Below are positions 17,181 through 27,400 of a stretch of 64,000 nt of DNA, one piece after another. The position numbers were made by a program, and so were the translations under genes. Source of the stretch: Flavobacterium gilvum (GTDB taxonomy: Bacteria; Bacteroidota; Bacteroidia; Flavobacteriales; Flavobacteriaceae). Numbering within the stretch: the first letter of the stretch is position 1; every line of letters starts with the position of its first letter. The notes beneath the pieces are model-generated. The model did not search any database, was not told the DNA's origin, and saw only the letters and a program-made list of their open reading frames with translations. The DNA lies in contig NZ_CP017479.1 of assembly GCF_001761465.1 (NCBI RefSeq), positions 3,844,001 to 3,908,000 on the forward strand. The letters are read 5' to 3'.

Positions 17181-19025
17181 CTACTTTGATACTTTGACAA
17201 TTTTGTACAAACCGGCTCCATGTCGATTAATAACGGGCGCAAATTCTCCTGAAAATTCACCAACTTCTTTCCCTGACCACAAATCGGTTATAACACATTT
17301 ATCAGGAAAACCAATACTTTTTAAATCAACGGCTATTTTTTCATTTGCCGGAGGTAGTGGCCCTGATGGATTTTCTGTGAAAACTAAAAACTTAACAGTA
17401 GCACCCGTATTTTGTCCAATACACGCCTCGTCCAATCCTACAGTTGTTTTAAAACGAGTATAACCTTCCGGTAAATCATATTCTATTATCGAATTTGCAT
17501 GTACTCCAATTCCGTTGTCGTATTTAATTCCATTCACTGTCAATGTATTGCCCGAAATGCTTTGATTAATCTTCACCTTTTGCCATCCCGAAGTAGCTTT
17601 AACCCATTTTAAATCGGTTAATTTTGTAGCTCCTTTTTCATTGTACAAAGTTGGTTCAATCCAATCAGCATGATCCCAATCGGTTTTGTCGCCACCATCA
17701 GTAACAACCAAATACAGTTTTTTTGCACCTCTAATATCAATTTCAAGCGTTACACTTTTGGTTGAGGAGTTCTTGGCAATCAAGCCGCTGTTCCAGATCG
17801 CTTTTTCTTCAGTAATCAATTTTTGATCCGCTGTGTTGAAAACTGCCAGATATTTGGCTCCCGTTTTGGGTTCATCAGCTATCCATGCCGCTTTATTTTT
17901 GTCGGTAAAAAGAGGTTTGTTATTGGTACTTTCGTTTAGAACCTTTAGCACATTTTTATTAGTTAATAATGAAAGAGTGAAAGGATCGTTGTCTGGCAGA
18001 TTTCCGCCAAACATCAAAGGTGATTTAAAAATACTCCAAAGCGTCATCAAAGTATATTGCTCCTCTTTTGTAAAAGCGGTCATACGAGGATCTCCCCTTT
18101 CGGCTCTGATTCCGATATGGCCTAGAGGCAGCATATCGCCATCTGGATAAGCGCCATAGGCTCTCCATTTGTTCCAACGCTCGAATACTTCAAAATGGTC
18201 TTTTAATTGTCCCCAACTGTCCCAAAAATCACCTACAGTACGCCACATATTTGCATTTTTTTGAACGTGATCTGCGTGAGCAATCGGGGTTTCTCCAGGC
18301 GAGGTGCTCAAGACAATTTTTCGCCCCGTGCGATTAATCGCTTTACGAATCATATCGATTTCGCCTTCAAAATAAATTGGTGACGAAAGATCATCGATTT
18401 TAACAAAATCGAGTCCCCAGGAAGCATACATTTCAAAAAGAGAATTATAATATTCCTGAGCACCCGGTTTTCCGGGAACGATTGTGTACATATCGTGTAA
18501 CCAACTGCATTGGTCTTTATCTGAATAAATATCTCTGGCGGTTAGGTTAGTTCCTTTTATCGGGATGTTTTGTTTTACCGCAATTACAGGTATGCCTCGC
18601 ATAATGTGAATCCCAAATTTCAATCCTTTGCTATGAAGATAATCTGCCAATGGCTTAAATCCTTTCCCGCCCGCTGCCGATGGAAAACGATTTACAGCTG
18701 GCATAAATCTTCCATATTGATCAATTACATAATCAGGATCTTTTTCGTTGTATCCGTGTGCTTTGTCATTTCCAACGTACCATCTGATATCGACAACTAT
18801 ATAATCCCAACCATAGGGTTTTAGATATTGTGCCATATAATCGGCGTTGGCCTTAACCTCAGCCTCTGTCACAGTAGGACCAAAACAGTCCCAGCTGTTC
18901 CAACCCATAGGTGGCGTGGCTGCCCAACTATGAAAATCTTTTGTTTTTTGGGAAATACCATTGAACCCAATGAGCGAAAAAAATAACGCGGGGAAAAACG
19001 TTTTTTTTAATTTATGTAAATTCAT
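17181..19025 (-). CDS. GH27 alpha-galactosidase-like enzyme with inserted NPCBM domain
   Basis: 614 residues with a signal peptide. The catalytic barrel (about 30-400) has the family opening PPMGWNSWDCFG, the nucleophile region DFVKIDD (Asp211, with Asp212 beside it) and the acid/base region WRTVGDFWDS (Asp266). Residues about 420-555 form an NPCBM-type carbohydrate-binding domain (GIKYDNGIGVHANS). After that comes a segment typical of the GH27 C-terminal sandwich (VITDLWSGKEVG...HGAGLYKI), so the NPCBM seems inserted before the end of the native C-terminal domain. It removes terminal alpha-galactose, or possibly beta-L-arabinopyranose as some relatives do. First gene of the operon with the double GH43. 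Confidence 0.87.
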   Translation of the reverse strand: MNLHKLKKTFFPALFFSLIGFNGISQKTKDFHSWAATPPMGWNSWDCFGPTVTEAEVKANADYMAQYLKPYGWDYIVVDIRWYVGNDKAHGYNEKDPDYVIDQYGRFMPAVNRFPSAAGGKGFKPLADYLHSKGLKFGIHIMRGIPVIAVKQNIPIKGTNLTARDIYSDKDQCSWLHDMYTIVPGKPGAQEYYNSLFEMYASWGLDFVKIDDLSSPIYFEGEIDMIRKAINRTGRKIVLSTSPGETPIAHADHVQKNANMWRTVGDFWDSWGQLKDHFEVFERWNKWRAYGAYPDGDMLPLGHIGIRAERGDPRMTAFTKEEQYTLMTLWSIFKSPLMFGGNLPDNDPFTLSLLTNKNVLKVLNESTNNKPLFTDKNKAAWIADEPKTGAKYLAVFNTADQKLITEEKAIWNSGLIAKNSSTKSVTLEIDIRGAKKLYLVVTDGGDKTDWDHADWIEPTLYNEKGATKLTDLKWVKATSGWQKVKINQSISGNTLTVNGIKYDNGIGVHANSIIEYDLPEGYTRFKTTVGLDEACIGQNTGATVKFLVFTENPSGPLPPANEKIAVDLKSIGFPDKCVITDLWSGKEVGEFSGEFAPVINRHGAGLYKIVKVSK

Positions 19026-19646
19026 AAGTCTGATATTTATTTTTTATTTGATAAAATTCCAAAACTGTACTTTTTCGCAAAAGATAGTAACCGAAAAACT
19101 TCAATGTTACTTTACTCAATTTGCAAATAACCAAATTAAGTGTGAAAAATACAATTATAAAATAATTTTTTCAATAAAAAATTGAAATATCTTTTAAAAA
19201 AAAATCAATTTCGATAATTATTGTCTGTAAAGTTTGAAATTCTGGAAGGTACGAGCGAACATTGTAATTAAGTTAGGAGATTTTAGATTGAGGATTAACG
19301 ATTTTTGATTTCAGATCTCGTGGTGCTTAATATAGATTGTCGATTTTACGAAGCCTCTTACATCTGAAATCAAAAATCGTTAATCAAAAATCAGCAATCA
19401 TTTTTTTATTTAATACTTAACTTAATGATATTGGGCCTGAGCGAACAATGTAATTAAGTTAAGCTTTGTTTTTTCTCGCAAAGTCGCAAAAAAATTGATT
19501 CTATACTTTGCGTCTTTTCTAGAAATAGCTTCAATATGATTTGGCACAAAAACAAGAAATCGGAGCAGAAATAACTCCACCCCGACTTCTTTTGAAAAAC
19601 TACGACTAATAACAAACTAACTTCAACATCAAAAAATAAACTACTA
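19026..19646. other. Long intergenic region carrying foldback repeats
   Basis: 621 bp without a credible gene. It holds the repeats given separately and should contain the promoter of the GH27-GH43 operon, which was not recognised. The last 80 bp before 19646 lie downstream of the CheY-like gene and show no clear terminator. Confidence 0.5.
19253..19545. repeat. Dispersed foldback repeats (two adjacent copies, one decayed)
   Basis: 19253-19275 and 19439-19461 are direct copies at 22 of 23 bases (GAGCGAACATTGTAATTAAG and onward). Between them, 19293-19315 and 19363-19385 are perfect 23-base inverted copies. The right end, about 19417-19434 (TAACTTAATGATATTGGG), mirrors the left end. The second copy continues with TCTCGCAAAGTCGCAAA, the same inner motif as the repeat at 49426-49570. 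They look like non-coding foldback elements of one family. Confidence 0.7.
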
Positions 19647-20045
19647 TCAATTACAACACATCAATCTATCGTTAAACTCATTAATCGAAATTGGCTTACT
19701 CAGAAAATCAGCGACATATTTATTGCTTCTGATATTCTGAATTTCATCAATATCCAATGAAGAGGAGAGCATAAAAATCTGAGTATCTCTTTTTAAATCA
19801 TCACCCAGAGTATCATATTCTTCCAAAAATTTCAATCCATTCATAATCGGCATTTGGATATCTAATAAAATAATTAGTGGATTCTCAATTTTATTCCGGT
19901 TGTCACAAATCCATTTGATTCCTTCTTTACCATTATTAGCTAGATTAATTTCGGTAACGTTAAGTACTTTTTTAAATAACTGAGTCATTATAAACTGATC
20001 GATTTGATTGTCATCGATTACCAAAAAAACAGGCTTAGTTCTCAT
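19647..20045 (-). CDS. Single-domain (CheY-like) response regulator
   Basis: 132 residues, receiver domain only. Acidic pair Asp11-Asp12 (VIDDNQID), phospho-acceptor Asp62 (LLDIQMPIMNG), then MLSSS and a lysine in FLSKPIS. There is no output domain, so it works through protein contact or as a phospho-relay. Its start codon lies inside the end of the upstream histidine-kinase gene (11-bp overlap), which indicates translational coupling and a cognate pair. Confidence 0.9.
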   Translation of the reverse strand: MRTKPVFLVIDDNQIDQFIMTQLFKKVLNVTEINLANNGKEGIKWICDNRNKIENPLIILLDIQMPIMNGLKFLEEYDTLGDDLKRDTQIFMLSSSLDIDEIQNIRSNKYVADFLSKPISINEFNDRLMCCN

Positions 20046-21468
20046 ATAGATAGAGATTAGGTATTGTTACTATGAATTTACTTCCTACATTATTTTGTGA
20101 AATCACTGAGATGTTTCCATTGAGCTTTTTTAAAGTTTCCTGAACTATATAAAGTCCCAAACCGGAACCTTTATTACTGTTGACCACAAAAAACATATTA
20201 AAAATACGGTCTTTATATTCCTCCTGAATACCAATTCCGTTGTCTTCGATTTCAATTTTATGGAACACTCCAAGATTATAGGTTCTGATTGCTATTTTCA
20301 TTTCATCCTTACTTTCGTCCACGTATTTTATAGCGTTTGACAGTAAATTATTCATTATAATTTTCAGGCGTAAACTATCACTCTGAATTTCATCTACCAA
20401 TATATCTTTGGTGATAACTATTTTCTCTGCATTCCTATTATAATTATGCAAACTGATGGTTTCCTCTATCAGTTTACTCAAACTCACTGTCTTTACCCTT
20501 GTTTCTATTCTTTTATTTTTAGAATAATCAATAATATCTCTTATAAATTGGTCTTGTCTGTTCAGACTTTGACTCATCAACATCAGATAATAATTAATCT
20601 TCTCAAAATCATCCTCCAATTTTGCCAATTCGATTAAGCCTTTGAGCGATGTGATGGGTGATCTCAAATCATGCGAAACACTATAAACAAAATTGTCGAG
20701 TTCACTGTTAAGCATAATCAGATTATCATTTTTAATCTGAACCTCTTTTTTGGATGCAACCAGCCTTTTGACCATTATAGAATGATAAAAGCTCACACTA
20801 CTGATGATAACCAAAATGAAAAGGATATTTATAATAATCAGTACATCCTTAATCGTACGGGTTCCCTCACCAATAGTATTCGAAAAATTTCGTTCATTTA
20901 CAGTTAATTTATTACTGATAATACTAAGCTGTAAAAGTATTTTTTGCTTAACCTCAGTGTCCATATTCGAGACTGACTCAGATCTATTAATCTCATTTCC
21001 AAAATCCAGTAATTCTTTAATCATTTTATCTCCCTCTTCCCATTCGCCAATGGCTTTTGCCAAAAAGGGGACGTCCTTAAAATTTCTAAACAACCAAATA
21101 AGATTATCCAAATCATCCTCGCTGTTTCGTCCCGCCCTAAAATATTTTTTAATAGTTTCATCACTCACATTATTACTCAAAAGGGCAACACGGGCAGCTC
21201 CATCACCCATAGGAACTTTTAACTCTTCACTAAATAGTTGCCATTCCTTTGGATCTTCGGTGTACATATAAGTGATAAGATGTCTCACTGCATCTTTCTG
21301 AGCTTTTGAATAGTGTGACTCTCCATTAACATAAGCCCTAGTAGCGGACAGAATTTTTATTGTAAAAAAGTTAATAAAAATCAACAAACCGCATGACACA
21401 AACACTATTATTAAAAGCCTGAAAATATTATAAGACCGAAGCCTCTTTAAAAAACCGATTTGAGTCAT
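20035..21468 (-). CDS. Sensor histidine kinase with uncharacterised extracytoplasmic domain (paralogue 1)
   Basis: About 477 residues from the ATG at 21468; a TTG three codons upstream (21477) is less likely. Membrane helices at about 16-38 and 208-229 flank an extracytoplasmic helical domain. That domain opens with LSATRAYVNGESHYSK and contains FRAGRNSEDDLDNLIWLF and VPFLAKAIGEWEEGDK. A HisKA box follows (YSVSHDLRSP, acceptor His near residue 266), then the ATPase domain (DNGIGI, GSGLGLYI). The same sensor domain occurs in the kinase at 31949-33424. The CheY-like gene overlaps the 3' end. The upstream OmpA gene is 90 bp away and a separate promoter is visible. Ligand unknown. Confidence 0.9.
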   Translation of the reverse strand: MTQIGFLKRLRSYNIFRLLIIVFVSCGLLIFINFFTIKILSATRAYVNGESHYSKAQKDAVRHLITYMYTEDPKEWQLFSEELKVPMGDGAARVALLSNNVSDETIKKYFRAGRNSEDDLDNLIWLFRNFKDVPFLAKAIGEWEEGDKMIKELLDFGNEINRSESVSNMDTEVKQKILLQLSIISNKLTVNERNFSNTIGEGTRTIKDVLIIINILFILVIISSVSFYHSIMVKRLVASKKEVQIKNDNLIMLNSELDNFVYSVSHDLRSPITSLKGLIELAKLEDDFEKINYYLMLMSQSLNRQDQFIRDIIDYSKNKRIETRVKTVSLSKLIEETISLHNYNRNAEKIVITKDILVDEIQSDSLRLKIIMNNLLSNAIKYVDESKDEMKIAIRTYNLGVFHKIEIEDNGIGIQEEYKDRIFNMFFVVNSNKGSGLGLYIVQETLKKLNGNISVISQNNVGSKFIVTIPNLYLYEN

Positions 21469-21516
21469 ATTTTTCAATTGAAAAAAAGAATTCTTGAAAA
21501 GTCACTTTAAAATCTG

Positions 21517-21544
21517 CAAACTTAAGTTTTATGTGTTTTACAAA
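21517..21544 (-). promoter_or_regulatory. Candidate Bacteroidota promoter for histidine kinase 1
   Basis: On the minus strand TAAGTTTG (21524-21517) fits TAnnTTTG, and TTTG (21544-21541) lies upstream at 16-base spacing as a -33 element. This places a transcript start about 40 bp before the ATG at 21468, so the kinase need not depend on the upstream OmpA operon. Confidence 0.5.
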
Positions 21545-21557
21545 AAACCCCTTAAAC

Positions 21558-23495
21558 CTATTGTTTTATGATAATAAATTCACTTCTTCTGTTAACTTGA
21601 TGTTCAGCTTCCGAACATTTTACACCATCCAAACATTTATTCAATAACTGTGATTCTCCATATCCTTTTGCCGTCAATCGGTTTTTGCTAATTCCATTTT
21701 TTATCAGCCATTCCATTGTTGATTTAGCTCTTCTATCTGAAAGTTTTTTGTTGTAATCAGCACTGTTTCTACTATCTGTATGTGATCGAATATCGATTTT
21801 CATGTCTGGATTTTGCTGTAATACATCAAAAACTTTGGCAAGTTCTAAACCTGCGTCCGGACGTATGTAAGACTTATTCAAATCAAATAAAATAGGTTTT
21901 AATTCTAATACTTTGGCTAAATCGTCGCCTACTTTCAATTCCTTTATTGCTTTTTCTAACTGTAATGGAACAAACGTTGAACCGGATTCATCTGCAATGA
22001 CAACTGGGGTTTCGATAGTAATATATTCCTCTTTTTCGGTTCTGACGTAATATTTCGAGTTACACTCAACCTCCCCAAAATCGAATTTACCGTCTTTATC
22101 TGCCATCACCACTTTTAGCATTTTATACTCACTGTTAAATAAAGAAACCTTTGATCCGGCAAGTGCCACTCCTGAAACTTTATCGGTAACTTTTCCGGCC
22201 AATAACTGATCGCAGGGATATTGAATTTTTTTTACTTCTCTGAATTTATAAATATCATCTTTCCCAGCTCCTCCATCTCTGTTGGAAGTAAAATAGCCCA
22301 GCTTTGTAGCCGAATTAATCAGGAAACCAAAATCGTCTTTGGAACTGTTTAATGTTCCACCAACATTTAAAACTTTTTTAAACCTATTACCCCTTTCAAT
22401 TTTACACACAAATACATCCAAACCTCCCAACCCCGGATGTCCATCCGATGAGAAATAAAGTTCATTATCATCTGTAACAAAAGGGAACGTTTCTCTTCCC
22501 TCAGTATTAATTACATTTCCGAGATTTTCGGGTGTTCCAAAGCTTCCATTAAAATTAATAGCCACTTTAAAAATATCCGATTTACCCAATGTTCCCGGCA
22601 TATCTGATGCAAAATATAAATACTTTTCATCGGGACTCAAAGCTGGGTGTGCTACACTGTAACTATCGCTGTTAAATGGCAATTCTGTAACATCTGTCCA
22701 AACTCCTTTTTTTAGTTTTGCTCTGTATATTTTCAATAAGACACTTCCGTCTCTATCTTGTCCTTTTTTTTCCAAAAAATTATTTCGGGTAAAATAAACC
22801 GTTTCACCGTCTTTGGTAAAAACAGCAGTCGATTCATTATATTTAGAATTAATAGTATTGGTAAGCAGTTCGACAGCTGATAGCGTTCCATCGTCACTTT
22901 TGTTAGCCATATATAAATTAGTAAAACCTTCGCCTGTCCAAGGACAAATTCTTTCATAAATCCTTTCTTTGGTTCTACCGGAAGCAAAAATTATTTTATC
23001 CCCAAAAAAAGAACTTCCAAAATCAGAATATTTAGTATTAACGGCGAGATTTTCTATGATATATCTCCCCGAGTTTTTCTTTATAATCGCCAAATAATCC
23101 TTTTGATCTGCAGCTAATTTACCTCTACTGTCTTCTTTATTCAATTGACTGAATTTTGCCATCATTTGATCGGCTTTTTCATAATCTTTAATCGCTTTTA
23201 AAGACTGTGCATAACGATGATAAATTTCCTCTGTTAAATTCGGATTGACAGCATATAGTTCACCATACCATTTGGCCGCATTAGGCAAATCAGCTTTAAA
23301 ATAATAGGAATCGGCTAATTTTTCTAGCAGTTCAGGAGATTTGTAACCTCTCTCAACTATTCTTTCGTAGGTTTTTATGGCATCAACATAGGCATATTGA
23401 TCATATTTTTTATCTCCCTTAGCCAAACTCGTTTTTTGTGAATATGCATTTATCATACTAATGATAAACACAATGATATAGGTAGTTTTTTTCAT
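21558..23495 (-). CDS. OmpA-family protein with TPR and PD40 repeats (PorE-like)
   Basis: 645 residues with a signal peptide (cleavage near AYS19). TPR-like helices at about 25-130, WD40/PD40 beta-propeller repeats at about 155-440 (SPDEKYLYFASDMPG, DDNELYFSSDGHPG, GYFTSNRDGG), a carboxypeptidase-regulatory-like sandwich at about 445-530, and a C-terminal OmpA peptidoglycan-binding domain at about 540-645 (SHTDSRNS, LSDRRAKS, NRRSEFI). This order matches PorE of the type IX secretion system, which links the outer-membrane machinery to peptidoglycan. It is the third gene after the 2238-residue T9SS cargo and a PorP/SprF gene. Many flavobacteria carry several such sets; this one is probably dedicated to its cargo. 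Confidence 0.85.
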   Translation of the reverse strand: MKKTTYIIVFIISMINAYSQKTSLAKGDKKYDQYAYVDAIKTYERIVERGYKSPELLEKLADSYYFKADLPNAAKWYGELYAVNPNLTEEIYHRYAQSLKAIKDYEKADQMMAKFSQLNKEDSRGKLAADQKDYLAIIKKNSGRYIIENLAVNTKYSDFGSSFFGDKIIFASGRTKERIYERICPWTGEGFTNLYMANKSDDGTLSAVELLTNTINSKYNESTAVFTKDGETVYFTRNNFLEKKGQDRDGSVLLKIYRAKLKKGVWTDVTELPFNSDSYSVAHPALSPDEKYLYFASDMPGTLGKSDIFKVAINFNGSFGTPENLGNVINTEGRETFPFVTDDNELYFSSDGHPGLGGLDVFVCKIERGNRFKKVLNVGGTLNSSKDDFGFLINSATKLGYFTSNRDGGAGKDDIYKFREVKKIQYPCDQLLAGKVTDKVSGVALAGSKVSLFNSEYKMLKVVMADKDGKFDFGEVECNSKYYVRTEKEEYITIETPVVIADESGSTFVPLQLEKAIKELKVGDDLAKVLELKPILFDLNKSYIRPDAGLELAKVFDVLQQNPDMKIDIRSHTDSRNSADYNKKLSDRRAKSTMEWLIKNGISKNRLTAKGYGESQLLNKCLDGVKCSEAEHQVNRRSEFIIIKQ

Positions 23496-23510
23496 GACAG
23501 CAGTTTTGTT

Positions 23511-24419
23511 TTAGAAGAATCTAGGTGATGCAACTCTCTCTTGTTTTTTGAATAACTCAAATCGCAGGAATACTTCGTGCGAACCTGAATTGTAATTGTT
23601 CAATTTGGTCGTTTCCAAATCATAACCATATCCAATATACAATCCTTGACTAACTTGAAATCCCGCCATAAAACTCGCTGCGGCATCCCATCTCCAGGCA
23701 GCACCGAGAACAAATTTTTCGCTGAACAAAAAATTGGCAGATAAATCTACCTGCAATGGAGAACCCACCACCGTTTTGCACATAAAGGCAGGTTTGAACT
23801 GAATGTTTGGACTTAAATCAAAAACATATCCCCCTATCAAATAAACATGCATGCGTTCTAAAGATGTGGCAACATCATTATCATCATAATAATCTGTCTG
23901 TAAAAAATTTGGAACCGACAATCCTAAATAAAGTTTATCCGAATAGAAATAAGTCCCCGCACCTATATTTGGCGAAAATTCACTGTTGATACTATTCTGA
24001 AATTTGGGATCATTTACATCATATCGATTTAATTTTGAATAATCAACATCTAATAAATTAGCCGTTCCTTTTACACCAAAAGATAATTTATATGCAAAAG
24101 AAGTTCGAATGGTGTATGAAACATCTGCTGAAATAGTAGTCTCATTTGAGGCTCCTATCCTGTCATTGACAAATGAAAGTCCGACACCTAAATTTGAATT
24201 TACGATAGGACTATTGATCGAAGCCGAACTCGTTACCGGAGCTCCATCCATCCCAACCCATTGCGTTCTGTACAATCCAAAAATACTTGTAACTCCCCGC
24301 GAACCTGCGTAAGCCGGATTGATATTGATCGTATTGTACATATAATTGGTATATTGGGCGTCTTGCTGTGCGTATATTGATAGATTCACTAACAATAAAA
24401 TAATTAGTAGGTTTTTCAT
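23511..24419 (-). CDS. PorP/SprF-family type IX secretion outer-membrane protein
   Basis: 302 residues with a signal peptide (hydrophobic 3-14, then YAQQ). The mature start has the PorP/SprF signature QDAQYTNYMYNTININPAYAGSR-type segment, followed by RTQWVGMDGAP and a barrel of amphipathic strands ending FELFKKQERVASPRFF. PorP/SprF proteins bind T9SS components, and clustered copies usually sit beside genes for proteins with type B C-terminal sorting domains, helping secrete or anchor them. Here it lies between such a cargo gene (54 bp) and the PorE-like gene (15 bp), which fits. Confidence 0.92.
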   Translation of the reverse strand: MKNLLIILLLVNLSIYAQQDAQYTNYMYNTININPAYAGSRGVTSIFGLYRTQWVGMDGAPVTSSASINSPIVNSNLGVGLSFVNDRIGASNETTISADVSYTIRTSFAYKLSFGVKGTANLLDVDYSKLNRYDVNDPKFQNSINSEFSPNIGAGTYFYSDKLYLGLSVPNFLQTDYYDDNDVATSLERMHVYLIGGYVFDLSPNIQFKPAFMCKTVVGSPLQVDLSANFLFSEKFVLGAAWRWDAAASFMAGFQVSQGLYIGYGYDLETTKLNNYNSGSHEVFLRFELFKKQERVASPRFF

Positions 24420-24473
24420 ATGTTTTTTTTTAAATTGTGAAGAAATGATGATGTTGGGTTGAAAATTTTAAAA

Positions 24474-27400
24474 TTAATTTCGGCTTATATTCAGATAACC
24501 CGATTTATCAATTCCAGCACCGCTAAAATCTTCGTACTTAATAACATAAAAATAAGTTCCAGTAGGCAATCCTTCTGATTTATTAACAGTTACCCTACCT
24601 TCGGAATATCCTTTAAAAGCAACAGTATCATTATTATATCCTTCGGCCTCATATACCTTAACCCCCCAACGGTTAAATACTTGAACCGAGTTTTTTGGAT
24701 AACATTCAATTCCTCGAATACGGAAAATATCGTTCAATCCGTCACCATCCGGAGATACAGCATTAAATACTTCAAGAGTACAACCATCGATTTCCAAAAC
24801 TGTAGGATCGTCTTGCAAAGGGCTATCATCATCTGACAAATCGGTAACTTGTGCACCCGTCGGAGTAAACCCTTTTATTATCGCTTGATTGGTTACAGAA
24901 CCCTTTACAACATCTTGCTGAGTTACATGATAAGTCGCTTTAAAAGTTGTTGTATCTGTTGCTCCAACCGCTAGGTTTATTGGTCCACCAGAAATTACAA
25001 TTCCCACTAAAGCATCAGTAAGTGTTACATTTGTAAGTGGCAAATTCCCTGTGTTCATTATGGTAAATGAATAATCGATTGTCTCTCCAATCTCTGCATA
25101 ACCATCTCCATTTTCATCTCTGAAAACACCTTTTTTAATAATAGCAATCGAAGGAGCCTGAGGAATTGCAGTTATTGTACACGTCAAACAATTAGAGAGC
25201 ACCGGACATTGAATACAAGGAGTTGGATCTGTAGATACAGCTGTAACTTTTGCATTTGCAGAAGATAGAGCCGAAATTATGGCCGAATTATAAACATAGC
25301 CCGATACAATATCGGCATCGGTAATAGAATACACCGCCGAGAACGCAACACTATCGGAAGCACCGACTGAAAGCGAACTCAAAGTACCTTTTACTGTAGT
25401 AACATTATTGTCCTGTATCGTAATATTATGCAAAGAAACATTCCCTGTATTTGTTACCGTGAAAGAGTAATTAATAACATCACCAACATTGGCAATTCCA
25501 TCTTTATTTTTGTCCTCATAAGTGCCTTCTTTCATAATTGAAATCGCCGAATTTGTATTCAATGTAGTTATAGTTGGGTTGTCATTGTTAACGGCAGTTC
25601 CCGATATATCTGTAACCGTCCCGCCAGTTGGAATAGTTCCTATTACAGTAGCACTATTGGTTATTTGTCCGGCATCAATATCTGATTGCTTAATAATATA
25701 AGTCGATGTTGCAGTTCCAATGGAGTTTGGTGCCAAAGTACTTGGAGTTACCGCCAGATTCACGGTATTCGTTAAAGCATCATTAATTACAATATTGTTT
25801 AAAGTTGTATTTCCTGTGTTGGTCACCGTGAATGTATAAGTCACTTTGTCTCCCACTTTAATGGTTGTGCCCACGACCGATGTTTTTACAACGGCAATGC
25901 TTGGACTTGTTGTCAAAGTGGTTACCGTTGGCGTATCGTTTGTTATTGCTGTTCCAGAAATATCAGTAACTGTTCCGCCCGCTGGCGTGGTTCCTGTTAC
26001 GGTAGCGCTATTGGTTATTTTCCCTGCATCAATATCTGATTGCTTAATAATATAAGTTACTGTAGTTGTCGCTGTAGCATTTGGAGCTAAGTTCCCTACA
26101 GTTACCACTTTATTGACTGTATTAGTCAATACATCATTTATGACAATATTACTTAAAGTAGTATTTCCTGTATTGGTCACCGTAAAAGTATAAGTCACTA
26201 CATCGCCCACCTTTCCGGTTCCGCCGACTACCGATGTTTTTACAACGGCAATGCTTGGACTTGTTGTCAAAGTGGTTACTGTTGGAGTATTGTCTGTTAT
26301 CGTTGTCCCTGATATATCTGTAACTGTTCCGCCTGTTGGAATAGTTCCTGTTACGGTAGCACTATTAGTTATTTTCCCTGCATCAATATCTGATTGTTTA
26401 ATTATATAGGTCGATGTTGCAGTTCCAATGCCATTTGGTACCAAAGTACTTGGAGTTACAGACAAATTCACACTATTAGTCAAAGCATCATTGATAACAA
26501 TACCGTTCAAAGTTGTGTCGCCTGTATTGGTCACTGTGAAAGTGTAAGTAACCAAATCGCCCACTTTTCCGGTTCCGCCCACAACTGATGTCTTTACAAC
26601 AGCAATACTTGGAAAAGATACCGCCACTGTCACAGTAGCTGTGTCACAGTTTGTTGTAGAGTTTAATTTTTCGCAAATAGTATAATCTACAGAATAAGTT
26701 CCTGCAGGCGTATTTGGTGCAACCGTTACGCTTCCGTCTGGGTTTATTGTTAATGGACCATTTGGTGTTGAAGTCAATGTCACATCTAATGGATTAACCG
26801 GAACCCCGTTTTGTGTATCGTTGGCAAGAACATTGATTCCAGTGTTGCCACCAACGTTTCCATAAACTGGCAATGTATTGGTATCCACCACCGCATCAAC
26901 AACTGCCGCCGATACAACTACTGTCACTGTAGCTGTGTCGCAGTTTGTTGTAGAGTTTAATTTTTCGCAAATGGTATAATCTACAGAATAAGTTCCAACA
27001 GGTGTATTTGATGCAACCGTTACGCTTCCGTCTGGGTTTATTGTCAATATACTAGTTGGTGTTGAAATCAATGTCACATCTAATGGATTAACCGGAACTC
27101 CGTTTTGTGTATCGTTGGCAAGAACATTGATTCCAGTGTTGCCACCAACGTTTCCGTAAACTGGCAATGTATTGGTATCTACCACTGCATCAACAACTGC
27201 CGCCGATACAACAACGGTCACTGTAGCTGTATCGCAGTTTGTTGTTAGGTTTAATTTTTCGCAAATGGTATAATCTACAGAATAAGTTCCAACAGGTGTA
27301 TTTGGTGCAACCGTAACGCTTCCGTCTGTGTTTACCTTTAATTGGCTAGTTGGTGTTGAAGTCAGCGTAAAATCTGATGGATTTATCAATACTCCGTTCA

